Assembly: GCA_030655315.1 (NCBI GenBank)
Contig: JAURVT010000040.1
Location: forward strand, 1-64,000
From: Nocardioidaceae bacterium
GTDB taxonomy: Bacteria > Actinomycetota > Actinomycetes > Propionibacteriales > Nocardioidaceae
Direction: 5' to 3'
Length of the DNA stretch: 64,000 bases
Of the stretch, positions 53,692 to 63,394 are shown piece after piece; the first letter of the stretch is position 1; each line of letters opens with the position of its first letter. Both the position numbers and the translations under genes were made by a program. The notes beneath the pieces were generated by a model that had not been told where the DNA came from, made no database searches, and was given only the letters and a program-made list of their open reading frames with translations.

Positions 53692-55487
53692 GACAGGACT
53701 CCCTCGGTGGTCTCGGCGAGCTGGCTGGGGTCGTTCTCGAGGTCGTCCTCGTCCCACGTGGGAGCCATGTCGCGGGCGATCTTGATGTCGTCGTTGCTCA
53801 TGCCGGCGGCGACCATCGGCCAGACCATCGCGTCGCGCTCGACCACGAAGTCGATGACGACGGGCGCGTCGTCGATCGCCATGGCCTGCTCGATCACCGA
53901 GTCGAGGTCCTCGTACTTCTCGCAGCGCAGCCCGACGCAGCCGTACGCGTCGGCGAGCTTGACGAAGTCGGGGATGTGACGGGTCTGGCCGGCGGTGTGC
54001 AGGTCGGTGTTGGAGTAGCGGCCCTCGTAGAACAGGGTCTGCCACTGGCGCACCATGCCGAGCGAGGAGTTGTTGATGACCGCGACCTTGATCGGGATGC
54101 CCTCGAGCGCGCACGTGGCGAGCTCCTGGTTGGTCATCTGGAAGCAGCCGTCGCCGTCGATGGCCCAGACGGTGCGGGACGGGTCGCCGACCTTGGCGCC
54201 CATCGCGGCGGGCACCGCGTAGCCCATCGTGCCGAGGCCGCCGGAGTTGATCCACGACCCGGGGCGCTCGTAGGTGACGAAGTGCGCGGCCCACATCTGG
54301 TGCTGGCCGACGCCGGCGACGTAGATCGCCTCGGGCCCGGCGATCTCGCCGAGGCGGCGGATCACGTGCTGCGGGGCGAGGCCTCCGTCGGCGGGCTCCT
54401 CGAAGCCGAGCGGGTAGCGCGCGGCGACGCCCTTCATGTGCGCGGTCCACGGGGCGTGGTCGACGGCGTCGGCCGGCTCGTCCTGGAGCGCGACCACGAG
54501 GTCGGCGATGACCTCGCGGCAGTCGCCGACGATCGGGACGTCGGCCACGCGGTTCTTGGAGATCTCGGCGGGGTCGATGTCGGCGTGGACGATCTTGGCG
54601 CCGGGCGCGAACGAGTCGAGCTTGCCGGTGACACGGTCGTCGAACCGGGCGCCGAGCGAGACGATCAGGTCACTGCGCTGCAGGGCGCCGACCGCGGCGA
54701 CCGTGCCGTGCATGCCGGGCATGCCGAGGTGCAGCGGGTGGCTGTCGGGGAAGGCGCCGCGGGCCATCAGCGTGGTCACCACGGGGATCTGGGTCAGCTC
54801 GGCCAGCACCTTGAGCTCGGCGCTGGCGTGGGCCTTGATGACGCCGCCGCCGACGTACAGCACCGGACGCTCGGCCTGGGCGATCAGGCGGGCCGCCTCG
54901 CGCACCTGCTTGCCGTGCGGGCGCGTCGTCGGGTGGTAGCCCGGCAGCGAGACCTCGGTCGGGTACTCGAAGGTGGTCGTCGCCTGCAGCGCGTCCTTGG
55001 CGATGTCGACCAGGACGGGCCCGGGACGCCCCGTGAGCGAGAGGTGGAACGCCTCGGCGATCACGCGCGGGATGTCGTCGGGGTTCGTGACCAGGTAGCT
55101 GTGCTTGCAGATCGGCATCGTGATGCCGCGGATGTCGGCCTCCTGGAAGGCGTCGGTGCCGATCGCGGCGCTCGAGACCTGCCCGGTGATCGCGACGATC
55201 GGGACCGAGTCCATGTTGGCGTCGGCCAGCGGCGTCACCAGGTTGGTGGCACCGGGGCCCGAGGTCGCCATGCACACGCCGACCCGTCCGGTGGCCTGGG
55301 CGTAGCCCTGGGCCGCGTGGCCGGCGCCCTGCTCGTGGCGCACCAGGATGTGCCGGATCTGCTCGGAGTCCAGGAGGGGGTCGTAGGCGGGGAGGATGCA
55401 TCCTCCGGGGATGCCGAAGACGGTGTCGACCCCCGCGTGCTCCAGGGCCTTGACGAGGCTCTGGGCCCCGGTCATCTGCTCGCTCAT
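53688..55487 (-). CDS. ilvB: Acetolactate synthase catalytic subunit
   Basis: 599 residues, ThDP enzyme making acetolactate/acetohydroxybutyrate. [16 protein letters not shown], catalytic Glu in [39 protein letters not shown] region and ThDP motif [16 protein letters not shown]. First gene of ilvBNC, behind a leader-peptide attenuator that ends 98 bases upstream. Confidence 0.96.
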
Positions 55488-55585
55488 CGCCTTGGTCCTC
55501 CGCTGGCTCTCATGGCGTCACGTGGGTGCTGCATGGGTGCTGGTGGGGCCGTGGTGGCCCCTGGTGCTCATCGTCCTCGTCGCAC

Positions 55586-55650
55586 AAAAAAACCCCCCAG
55601 CCCGGCGTGGGCAGTGGAGGGTGACGCGCGGCCGCTGGGGCTGCGCGTCA
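55586..55650 (-). promoter_or_regulatory. Transcription attenuator in the ilvB leader
   Basis: On the minus strand: first hairpin with perfect 8-base arms TGACGCGC/GCGCGTCA (55643-55650, 55622-55629) beginning at the leader stop codon, then terminator CCCTCCA-CT-GCCC-loop-GGGC-TGGGGGG (55593-55621) and seven U (55586-55592). The first loop carries CCCCAGC (55634-55640), complementary to GCTGGGG (55595-55601) of the terminator, giving an antiterminator. Confidence 0.88.
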
Positions 55651-55680
55651 GGCGATTACGAGAAGTCGACGGTGGTGCAC
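55648..55680 (-). CDS. ilvB leader peptide
   Basis: Ten codons, VHHRRLLVIA (GTG start 55680, TGA 55648-55650), with GAGGGA about ten bases upstream. Four consecutive codons for Leu-Leu-Val-Ile are the sensing run. Known actinobacterial ilvB leaders share this plan. The stop begins the first attenuator hairpin. Confidence 0.85.
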   Translation of the reverse strand: MHHRRLLVIA

Positions 55681-55775
55681 AGTCAGACTGTCCCTCGTCG
55701 GCGCGCCGGGGTCAACCGCAGCCCCGACCCGTACCAGGATGTGAGACAGCCGTCCCAGATGGCGGAGAGCCGTCA

Positions 55776-58238
55776 TCAGCCGGCCCGTCGCTCGGTCAGC
55801 AGCTCGGCGAAGTCGCGGGGGTGCAGCTCGGGCGAGAACAGGTAGCCCTGACCGAGGTGGCAGCCCATCTCGGACATCAGCCGGCGCTGGTCGTCGGCCT
55901 CGATCCCCTCGGCCACGACGCGCAGCGAGAGCTCGCGGCCGATGGTGACGATCCCCTGCACGATGCTGCGTGCCGTCTGGCCGGTCGACACCTGCTGGAC
56001 GAACGCGCGGTCGAGCTTCAGGGTGTCGATCGGCAGCTCGAGCAGGTACCGCAGCGAGGAGAAGCCGGTGCCGAAGTCGTCGACGGCCACCTGGATCCCC
56101 CGGGCGCGCAGGGCCTCCATCGCGTCGATCGCCCGTGCCGGGTCCTGGATCATCACGCGCTCGGTCACCTCGAGCTCCAGCGTCCCCTCGGGGATGCCGT
56201 AGTCCTCGATCACCTGGTCCAGGAAGACGATGAGCGCGGGATCGGTGAACTCGACCGGCGAGAGGTTGATCGTGACCTGGAGGTGGTGACCCTCCGCGCG
56301 CCAGACGAGCTGCTGCTTCACGGCCTCGGCGATCACCCAGCGGCTCAGGGCCTGGCCGCGGCCCGTGCGCTCCATGAACTCGACCAGGTCGAGCGGGCGC
56401 TGCTCGATGCCGTCGACGTCGATCCAGCGCAGCAGCCCCTCGGCCTTGACCACCTCGCCGCTGACGAGGTCGACGATCGGCTGGTAGAGCAGGTGGAGCC
56501 GCCCGGAGTCGAAGGCCTCGGTGAGCGCGAAGTCGGCCCGGGCCTGCTCCTTGACCGCCGAGAGCATGCCCGGCTCGAAGAAGGTGTAGCCGCTGCGGGC
56601 CTTCTTGGCGACGTACATCGCCATGTCGGCGAACCGGACGATCGAGTCGGCCTGGGAGTCGACCTCGGCCAGCGCGATCCCCACGCTGGCGCCGAGGACG
56701 AACTGGTGGCTGGCCCAGATGTAGGGCTCCTTGACCGCCGCCACGATGGCCTCGGCCAGCTCGCGCGGGTCGGTCTGGTCGCGGTCGGGGACGATGACGA
56801 CGAACTCGTCGCCGCCGTAGCGGCCGAGCACGCAGTGGGCCGGGATGGCCCCACGGAGGCGCTCGGCGACGGCCTTGAGCAGCCGGTCGCCGACGTCGTG
56901 GCCCGCGGCGTCGTTGACGCGCTTGAAGCCGTCGAGGTCCATGAACAGCACCGCCGGACGTCCCGAGCGGAGTCGCAGCGCGCCGGCCAGCGTCTGGTTG
57001 ATGCCGCGTCGGTTCAGCAGGTCGGTGGCGAGGTCGTGGCTCGCGACGTACGAGAGCTGCTCACGGAGCCGGTCGCGGTCGGTGAGGTCGCGGATGGTGA
57101 ACAGCACCTTGCCCGCCTGCGCCGACACCCGCGCCTCGAGCAGCAGGTCGCCCCGCTCCGAGTCCGCCCGCGTGTCGACGACGACCTCCTCGTCCGAGCT
57201 CAGCACCTGGCGGGCCAGCTCGGCGAACCGGCGCTGGTCGAGGTCGAGCAGGGCACCGACCGGCCGTCCGACGGTCTCGGCGGCTCCCAGCCCGAGCGTC
57301 TCGCCGACCGACTGGCTCGTGTACTCCACGATGCCCTCCGGCGAGCAGATCAGGAGCATGTCGGTGGAGTCCTGGACGAGGGACCGGAAGTACCGCTCCC
57401 GGGACGTGAGGTGGGCCGCGACGCGCTCGTTCTGGCGCGAGATGAGCATCTGCCGGCCGACGAGGGCGACCACGCACGACAGGCACAGGAACAGGGCCGG
57501 CATCACCGCCGGGCTCGGGACGTAGAAGGCCACCAGCGTGGTCGTGACGACGGCCGCCGCGAGGACCGCGAGGGAGGCGGCCTGGTCGGGGTGACGCACC
57601 TCGTCGACGCGGGGGGACTCCCCCGCGACCGGGCGGGCCTGGAACGAGACGATGACCACGACCGTGTAGCCGAGGACGAGCAGCATGATCGCGCCGACGA
57701 GCGTCGCGTTGCCGACGTCCGGCGAGGCGAGGTACAGCAGGCCCACCGCCCCGGCGTGCAGCACCGCGACCAGGCAGGTGCCGGTGGACGCGACGAGCGG
57801 CAGCCGTGCGTAGGGGGCCAGCAGCAGCGTCGTCGCGGCCACCCACGTCGTGACGACCACCGCGGCCAGCAGGATGGTCGGGACGTCGTGCCCGAGCCCG
57901 AGCTGCGCGAACGCGACCGCCGGCACCAGCACGGCCACCGCCACGAGCCACGCGTCCAGCAGGACGTGGATCCAGCGGCGGTGCAGGTAGGTCGACAGCC
58001 AGACCTGGCAGGCGACGAGCACGGCACTGGTCGCGGCCACCAGGACCGACCAGGCGAGGGTGCCGGCACCGACCGCGACGCCGACCGTGCTCAGGCCCAG
58101 CAGGCACAGGCTGACCAGCCAGGCCAGGCCGAGGCCCGACGGGAGCCAGGCGTCCGAGCGCGATCGACGCAGGTAGGCCACGAGGACCACGACCATGGTG
58201 AGCGCGACGCCCACCCCGAGAGATGCCACCTGGTGCAC
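55776..58238 (-). CDS. Membrane PAS-GGDEF-EAL cyclic-di-GMP enzyme
   Basis: About 820 residues from GTG 58238. Eight or nine N-terminal helices (about 1-280), a PAS domain (FRSLVQDSTDMLLICSPEGIVEYTSQS), GGDEF with intact RYGGDEFVV, and EAL. EAL motif reads AEGLLRW (EGL); other EAL residues are intact: NLSPVEF, ELEVTERVM, DDFGTGFSSL, LKLDRAFV, VAEGIE. Both activities are possible. An upstream frame to 58322 is basic and lacks a helix, so it is excluded. The start has no clear ribosome site. Confidence 0.9.
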   Translation of the reverse strand: MHQVASLGVGVALTMVVVLVAYLRRSRSDAWLPSGLGLAWLVSLCLLGLSTVGVAVGAGTLAWSVLVAATSAVLVACQVWLSTYLHRRWIHVLLDAWLVAVAVLVPAVAFAQLGLGHDVPTILLAAVVVTTWVAATTLLLAPYARLPLVASTGTCLVAVLHAGAVGLLYLASPDVGNATLVGAIMLLVLGYTVVVIVSFQARPVAGESPRVDEVRHPDQAASLAVLAAAVVTTTLVAFYVPSPAVMPALFLCLSCVVALVGRQMLISRQNERVAAHLTSRERYFRSLVQDSTDMLLICSPEGIVEYTSQSVGETLGLGAAETVGRPVGALLDLDQRRFAELARQVLSSDEEVVVDTRADSERGDLLLEARVSAQAGKVLFTIRDLTDRDRLREQLSYVASHDLATDLLNRRGINQTLAGALRLRSGRPAVLFMDLDGFKRVNDAAGHDVGDRLLKAVAERLRGAIPAHCVLGRYGGDEFVVIVPDRDQTDPRELAEAIVAAVKEPYIWASHQFVLGASVGIALAEVDSQADSIVRFADMAMYVAKKARSGYTFFEPGMLSAVKEQARADFALTEAFDSGRLHLLYQPIVDLVSGEVVKAEGLLRWIDVDGIEQRPLDLVEFMERTGRGQALSRWVIAEAVKQQLVWRAEGHHLQVTINLSPVEFTDPALIVFLDQVIEDYGIPEGTLELEVTERVMIQDPARAIDAMEALRARGIQVAVDDFGTGFSSLRYLLELPIDTLKLDRAFVQQVSTGQTARSIVQGIVTIGRELSLRVVAEGIEADDQRRLMSEMGCHLGQGYLFSPELHPRDFAELLTERRAG

Positions 58239-58334
58239 TGTGTGAGGACCCGTTCTGCCTGAGGACGACCCCGACAGTAACTGAGGGTGACGTCTGCACC
58301 GAGTCGCCGTCGCACCCGCCACGCGGCCCTCACC

Positions 58335-58362
58335 CAGGTGTGGGAGACCCCTCCCCCACCTG
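58335..58362 (-). terminator. Hairpin downstream of ilvD
   Basis: CAGGTGTGGGAG (58335-58346) and CTCCCCCACCTG (58351-58362) pair at 11 of 12 positions with an ACCC loop, 88-115 bases after the ilvD stop and ahead of the GGDEF gene. No U run on either side. Confidence 0.55.
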
Positions 58363-58449
58363 CGTGCCGGGATCGTCAGACCTCAGTAAGTCCGGGGCTC
58401 GTGCACCACCGGGTTCGGGCGCCGACGCGGGTCGGGTGCCGGGCGCGTC

Positions 58450-60141
58450 TCAGGAGGTGGTGGCGCCGGTGGAGGCGGACCCGACGAGCTTGGCGTACTT
58501 GGCGAGGACGCCGCGGGTGTACTTGGGGGCCTGCGGCTGCCAGCCGTCGCGACGCGCCTCGAGCTCCTCGTCGTCCACGACGACGTCGAGGGTGCGGGCA
58601 CCCATGTCGAGCCGGATCGCGTCGCCGTCGCGGACGAAGGCGATGGGTCCGGCGTCGACCGCCTCGGGGGCGACGTGGCCGACGCACAGGCCGGTGGTGC
58701 CGCCGGAAAAGCGGCCGTCGGTGAGGAGCAGCACGTCCTTGCCCAGTCCGGCGCCCTTGATGGCCGCGGTGATGGAGAGCATCTCGCGCATGCCCGGGCC
58801 GCCCTTGGGGCCCTCGTAGCGGATGACGACGACGTCGCCGGCCCCGACGGTGCCGTCCTCGAGCGCGTCCATCGCGGCGCGCTCGCCGTCGAAGACGCGT
58901 GCGGTGCCCTCGAACACGTCGCTGTCGAACCCGGCGCTCTTGACTACGGCGCCCTCGGGGGCCAGCGAGCCGTGCAGGATGGTCAGGCCGCCGGTGGCGT
59001 GGATGGGGTTGGACATCGTGCGGACGACGTCGCCGTCGACGTCGGCGGGCTTGAGGTCCTCGAGGTTCTCGGCCAGCGTCTTGCCCGTGACGGTGAGGCA
59101 GTCGCCGTTCATGAGGCCCGCCTCGAGCAGCGCGCGCATGACGACGGGGATGCCACCCTGGCGGTCGACGTCGTTCATCACGTAGCGGCCGAACGGCTTG
59201 AGGTCGCCCAGGTGCGGGACCTTGTCGCCGATGCGGTTGAAGTCGGCGAGCGTCACGTCGACGTCGGCCTCGCGGGCCATGGCGAGCAGGTGGAGGACGG
59301 CGTTGGTGGAGCCACCGAGCGCCATCACGACGGCGATGGCGTTCTCGAACGCCTCGCGGGTCATGATCTGGCGGGCCGTGATGCCCTGGCGCAGCATCTC
59401 GACGACCGCGGCGCCGGAGCGCTTGGCGAACCCGTCGCGACGACGGTCGACGGCGGGGGGCGCGGCCGAGCCGGGCAGCGACATGCCGATGGCCTCGGCC
59501 ACCGACGCCATCGTGTTGGCGGTGTACATGCCGCCGCAGGCGCCCTCGCCCGGACAGATGGCGCGCTCGATCTTGTCGACCTCCTCGCGGCTGATCAGCC
59601 CCTTGAAGCAGGCGCCGACGGCCTCGAAGGCGTCGATGATCGTGACGTCCTTGCCGTCGACGTTGCCGGGCATCGTCGAGCCGGCGTAGAGGAACACCGA
59701 GGCGAGGTCGAGCCGGGCGGCGGCCATGAGCATGCCGGGCAGGCTCTTGTCGCAGCCGGCGAGGAGCACCGAGCCGTCGAGGCGCTCGGCCATCATCACG
59801 GTCTCGACGGAGTCGGCGATGACCTCGCGCGACACCAGCGAGAAGTGCATCCCCTCGTGGCCCATGGAGATGCCGTCGGAGACCGAGATGGTGCCGAACT
59901 CCAGCGGGTAGCCGCCGGCCTGGTGGACGCCGGACTTGACGGCGTCGGCGAGGCGGTCGAGCGAGAGGTTGCAGGGGGTGATCTCGTTCCAGCTCGACGC
60001 GACGCCGATCTGGGGCTTGGCCCAGTCCTCGTCACCGAGGCCGACGGCGCGGAGCATCCCGCGCGCTGCGGTGGCCTCCAGGCCGTCGGTGACGGCGCGG
60101 CTGCGGGGCTTGATGTCGGGGGTCTGGGTCTGCTCGGGCAT
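58450..60141 (-). CDS. ilvD: Dihydroxy-acid dehydratase
   Basis: 563 residues. Fe-S Cys in [33 protein letters not shown] and [17 protein letters not shown]-terminal [23 protein letters not shown]. Dehydrates dihydroxy acids in Ile/Val synthesis. Alone, 3 kb from ilvBNC; no attenuator seen upstream. ATG 60141. Confidence 0.96.
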   Translation of the reverse strand: MPEQTQTPDIKPRSRAVTDGLEATAARGMLRAVGLGDEDWAKPQIGVASSWNEITPCNLSLDRLADAVKSGVHQAGGYPLEFGTISVSDGISMGHEGMHFSLVSREVIADSVETVMMAERLDGSVLLAGCDKSLPGMLMAAARLDLASVFLYAGSTMPGNVDGKDVTIIDAFEAVGACFKGLISREEVDKIERAICPGEGACGGMYTANTMASVAEAIGMSLPGSAAPPAVDRRRDGFAKRSGAAVVEMLRQGITARQIMTREAFENAIAVVMALGGSTNAVLHLLAMAREADVDVTLADFNRIGDKVPHLGDLKPFGRYVMNDVDRQGGIPVVMRALLEAGLMNGDCLTVTGKTLAENLEDLKPADVDGDVVRTMSNPIHATGGLTILHGSLAPEGAVVKSAGFDSDVFEGTARVFDGERAAMDALEDGTVGAGDVVVIRYEGPKGGPGMREMLSITAAIKGAGLGKDVLLLTDGRFSGGTTGLCVGHVAPEAVDAGPIAFVRDGDAIRLDMGARTLDVVVDDEELEARRDGWQPQAPKYTRGVLAKYAKLVGSASTGATTS

Positions 60142-60195
60142 GGCGGCAGCCTACGCCGGGGCGTCGGACGTCCGGGCCCGGCTCGGGCGGAGGCG

Positions 60196-60759
60196 TCAGG
60201 CCGTGAGGCGCAGCGGCCCGAGGCCGACGTACGCGCACGCCGCGCACCACACGAGCGACACCATGGTGCCGATGATGAACGTCTCGGCGGTGAGAGCGCC
60301 CGCCCGCCGACCACGGGCCGGGTCGCCGCGCAGCTCGGGATAGCGCCCGAGGCCCTTGACGGCGACGACCACCGCGATGCCCTCGGGCCAGCGGGCGGCC
60401 ACGCTGCCGAAGACGGCGAGCCGCTCGAGCACGCCGATCCAGGTACCGCCGCGCAGCACCTCGGTGGTCGGCGGCGACTCGGGCGGCGGCGAGCCGAGCA
60501 GCTCGAGCACGGCGGGGGCGACGACCAGGCCACCGACCGCGGCGAGCACGAGCGCGGGCAGCGCGCGCACGTCGCCGAGCGTGCCGGTGGCCGGTCCGTC
60601 GACGAGCGTGACGACGACGGCCGCGACCAGCAGCAGGGTGAGCAGCGTCGCGACGAGCGGGCGGGCCCAGCGGGGCGCCGTGGCGCCGAGCACCCACAGG
60701 CCGGGCGTGGCGAGCACCGACACGACGGTGCCCGCGGTCAGCAGCGCGAAGGCGGTCAC
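60196..60759 (-). CDS. Membrane protein coupled to the SatD-like gene
   Basis: 187 residues, five hydrophobic segments; conserved-looking GGTWIGVLERLAVFGSVAARWPEGIAVVVAVKGLGRYPELRG near the middle and GTMVSLVWCAACAYVG at the end. GTG 60759 overlaps the SatD stop (GTGA). I recall this pairing with SatD proteins in actinobacteria; function unknown. Confidence 0.8.
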   Translation of the reverse strand: MTAFALLTAGTVVSVLATPGLWVLGATAPRWARPLVATLLTLLLVAAVVVTLVDGPATGTLGDVRALPALVLAAVGGLVVAPAVLELLGSPPPESPPTTEVLRGGTWIGVLERLAVFGSVAARWPEGIAVVVAVKGLGRYPELRGDPARGRRAGALTAETFIIGTMVSLVWCAACAYVGLGPLRLTA

Positions 60760-61346
60760 TCCGGGCCCCCCTGGTCGACGACGGCGAGCAGGTGCGTCGC
60801 CAGTCGTCGCACCCGCTCCTCGAGGGACCACCCTGCCACGGCCAACCGACGGTTCATGGCCTGCGGCGTGATGCCGAGGGCCGCCGCAGCGTCGGCCTGC
60901 GTGGCGTGGACGGTCATGGCGCGGACCGCCTCCCACCCGGCGTCCGAACGGCCCGAGACCAGCTCGGCCAGCGCCTGCAGCGCCGTCTCCGCGTGCTCGG
61001 CCGCCTCCTCGTCACCGGCGCGCAGGCGCACGGCAGGCGCCCGCTTGGCGGCCTCGACGGCCCCGCGCGCGTGGAGGTACGCCTCGCCGCGGGCCTCGCG
61101 GGTCGATCCCGGCAGCGGCGTCTCGACGTCCCCGACGCCGACGCCGAGGGCCCATCCCCCGGTGGCGGCGACCAGCGCCACGACGTCGACGACGACGGAC
61201 GGGGCGGCGACGAGCCCCTGGACCTCGTCGCCGACGGTGCGCTCGAAGGGCAGCACCGTGGCCACCGGACCGAGGTCGACGAGCAGGCCGGGCACCGCGT
61301 CGGGGCGGGTCCGGCTGCGGTCCTGGTCGATCGTCACCGCGAACAT
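60756..61346 (-). CDS. SatD-like protein with C-terminal helix-turn-helix
   Basis: 196 residues. MFAVTIDQDRSRTRPDAVPGLL and LPFERTVGDEVQGLV are SatD-type N-terminal segments; the C-terminus VHATQADAAAALGITPQAMNRRLAVAGWSLEERV is a helix-turn-helix. Likely binds the two palindromes just upstream and controls the divergent ATP-grasp gene and itself. SatD was named from acid tolerance in Streptococcus; the role here is not known. Confidence 0.8.
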   Translation of the reverse strand: MFAVTIDQDRSRTRPDAVPGLLVDLGPVATVLPFERTVGDEVQGLVAAPSVVVDVVALVAATGGWALGVGVGDVETPLPGSTREARGEAYLHARGAVEAAKRAPAVRLRAGDEEAAEHAETALQALAELVSGRSDAGWEAVRAMTVHATQADAAAALGITPQAMNRRLAVAGWSLEERVRRLATHLLAVVDQGGPE

Positions 61347-61357
61347 GAACCCAGCCT

Positions 61358-61405
61358 ATCAAGGCTCAGGGCTTGATCTGGCATCATCAACCCTGAGCGA
61401 TTGAT
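61358..61405. promoter_or_regulatory. Two matching 20-bp palindromes between satD and the ATP-grasp gene
   Basis: ATCAAGGCTCAGGGCTTGAT (61358-61377) and ATCAACCCTGAGCGATTGAT (61386-61405). Both have perfect ATCAA/TTGAT arms, and each carries GCTCAGGG in opposite orientation. Centres are 28 bases apart. They lie 12 bases from the satD start, the right place for autorepression. Confidence 0.7.
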
Positions 61406-61484
61406 CGATCGGGACCACCACCCGGGGCCGGTGCCCGCCCGCTGCCATGCTGGACCACCCACCCCCGGCCCACCAGGAGCGCCC

Positions 61485-62354
61485 GTGACCCCCGCCCGCG
61501 TCGTCCTCGCGACGTCGTCCCACGAGCTGGACCGCGACCCCGAGCTCGCGCTCGTCGTCGACGAGCTCGCCGCCGTCGGCGTCGAGGCCGAGGCCGTCGC
61601 CTGGGACGAGGTCGGCCACGACTGGACCGCCCACGAGCTGGTGGTCGTCCGGTCCTGCTGGGACTACACCGAGCGGCTCGGGGAGTTCCTGGCCTGGGCG
61701 CGCGCCGTGCCCGTGCTCGCCAACCCGCTCGCGGTGCTGGAGTGGAACACCGACAAGACCTACCTGCGCGACCTCGACGCCCGCGGCTGCCCGGTGATCG
61801 AGACGGTGTGGGACCCCACCGACGTCGCCGAGCTCGGCGACCACGCCGAGTGGGTGTGCAAGCCGTCGGTCTCGGCCGGCTCGCGCGACACCGCCCGCTG
61901 GTCCGATCCCGTCGACGCGCTCACCCACGCCGCCGAGCTGCGGGCGGCGGGCCGCACGGCGATGGTGCAGCCCTACGTCGCCTCGGTCGACGACGAGGGG
62001 GAGACCGCGCTGCTGTTCGTCGACGACGCCTTCTCGCACGCGATCCGCAAGGCACCGCTGCTCGCGCCGGGCGAGGGGGTGCGCCAGGACCGGTCGTCCG
62101 CGGGCGGCATCACCCCGCGGACGCCCACCGACGCCCAGCTCGACGTCGCCCGCACCGCGCTCGACGTCGTGGCGACCGCGGTGCCGTCGGCCGGGCCCCT
62201 GCTGTACGCGCGGGTCGACCTCGTCACGGGCGCCGACGGCCTCCCCCGGGTGATCGAGCTCGAGCTCACCGAGCCCGGTCTGTTCCTGCCGTGGTCCGAC
62301 GGAGGCGCCGGTCGGCTGTCCGGTGCGATCAGGTCGCGACTGTCAGACTCGTGA
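61485..62354 (+). CDS. ATP-grasp domain protein (RimK/glutathione-synthetase-like)
   Basis: 289 residues. VVVRSCWDYTERLGEFLAWARAVPVLANPLAVLEWNTDKTYLRDL, VCKPSVSAGSRDTAR, TAMVQPYVASVDDEGETALLFVDDAFSHAIRK, and metal-binding VIELELTEPGLFLPW. Likely a ligase forming an amide or peptide bond; substrate unknown. GTG 61485 with AGGAG upstream. Next gene starts one base after its stop. Confidence 0.88.
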   Translation: MTPARVVLATSSHELDRDPELALVVDELAAVGVEAEAVAWDEVGHDWTAHELVVVRSCWDYTERLGEFLAWARAVPVLANPLAVLEWNTDKTYLRDLDARGCPVIETVWDPTDVAELGDHAEWVCKPSVSAGSRDTARWSDPVDALTHAAELRAAGRTAMVQPYVASVDDEGETALLFVDDAFSHAIRKAPLLAPGEGVRQDRSSAGGITPRTPTDAQLDVARTALDVVATAVPSAGPLLYARVDLVTGADGLPRVIELELTEPGLFLPWSDGGAGRLSGAIRSRLSDS

Positions 62355-62355
62355 G

Positions 62356-63264
62356 ATGGCGATCCTCCCGGCACCCTCGATCGTCAGTGCGCCCGTCGAG
62401 CTGATCCGCCGCCGGCTCGGGGCGACGATCTTCGCCCGGGTGGCCGGCGACGAGGGACCCCAGCGACGCGAGCGCATCCACGGCGCCGACGGTCCCCGTC
62501 CGTTCGACGCCGACGACCCGATCCAGCGCGTGCACTCCGACGCGTCGATGTTCGTCGGCGGCATGCGCGCTCTGCTGCTCCAGTCGCTGCACCCGCTCGC
62601 GATGGCAGCCGTGGACCAGCACTCGGGCTACCGCGGTGACCCGTGGGGCCGCCTGCAGCGCACCAGCACGTTCCTCGCCGAGACCACCTTCGGCACCGCC
62701 GCCGACGCCGAGCGGGCCGTCCGCATCGTCCGCGCGGTGCACTCGCGCATCACCGGCACCGCGCCCGACGGCCGCCCCTACGCGGCCAACGACCCGTGGC
62801 TGCTGCGCTGGGTGCACGTCGCCGAGGTCGACAGCTTCCTGACCGCGCACGACCGCTTCGGGTCGCGACCGCTCGTCGGCGAGGAGCGCGACGTCTACGT
62901 CGAGCAGTTGGGCCGCACCGCCCTCGCGCTCGGGGCCTCCGACGTGCCCACGACCGAGGTCGAGCTGCGGGCCGCGCTCGCGGAGTTCCGTCCCGAGCTC
63001 GAGAGCACCGCGGCCGCCCGCGGCGCCGCCCGGTTCATGCTGCTCAACCCGCCGATCCCGCTGGCGATGCGCGCCCCCTACGGCGTGCTGTCGGCCACGG
63101 CGGTCTCGACGCTCCCCCGCTGGGCGCGGCGTCCGCTGCGGCTGCCGTACCTCCCGCTGACCGAGGCCACCACGGTCCGGGCGAGCGGCGCGGTGCTGAC
63201 CACGGCGATCCGGTGGGCCATGCGCCCGCCCGCACCGACCTCCGTCGACGCGACCGCCACCTGA
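62356..63264 (+). CDS. MpaB-type (DUF2236) oxygenase-like protein
   Basis: 302 residues. RVHSDASMFVGGMRALLLQSLHPLAMAAVDQHSGYRGDPWGRLQRTSTFLAETTFG and LLRWVHVAEVDSFLTAHDRFG are signatures of the DUF2236/rubber-oxygenase family; conserved His in LHPLAMA and WVHVAEV are haem-ligand candidates. Coupled to the ATP-grasp gene. Substrate unknown. Confidence 0.87.
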   Translation: MAILPAPSIVSAPVELIRRRLGATIFARVAGDEGPQRRERIHGADGPRPFDADDPIQRVHSDASMFVGGMRALLLQSLHPLAMAAVDQHSGYRGDPWGRLQRTSTFLAETTFGTAADAERAVRIVRAVHSRITGTAPDGRPYAANDPWLLRWVHVAEVDSFLTAHDRFGSRPLVGEERDVYVEQLGRTALALGASDVPTTEVELRAALAEFRPELESTAAARGAARFMLLNPPIPLAMRAPYGVLSATAVSTLPRWARRPLRLPYLPLTEATTVRASGAVLTTAIRWAMRPPAPTSVDATAT

Positions 63265-63268
63265 CGCG

Positions 63269-63388
63269 ATCCGTCGCTCCCGCCCCACCCGTCCGGCGGT
63301 CCCGCCCTCACGTCGCTTGCGGGTCAGGGGCCGGCGCGACGGATGGCGGGGGCCGGAGCGACGGATCGCGGGGGTGGGAGCGACGGAT
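63269..63388. repeat. 22-bp-period GCGACGGAT repeat, second locus
   Basis: Three GCGACGGAT units at 63336, 63358 and 63380, exactly 22 bases apart, and an inverted ATCCGTCGC at 63269. Flanks read GGGGGTGG/GGGGCCGG. Lies between convergent mpaB and dehydrogenase genes, as the first locus does between mocR and tenA. Confidence 0.75.
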
Positions 63389-63394
63389 GGCGGA

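Noticed and set aside
53976-58262. Open frame of 1428 codons on the plus strand across ilvB and the GGDEF-EAL gene
   Set aside because: Shadow of two real minus-strand genes and the attenuator; no recognisable motif, and it crosses a gene boundary.
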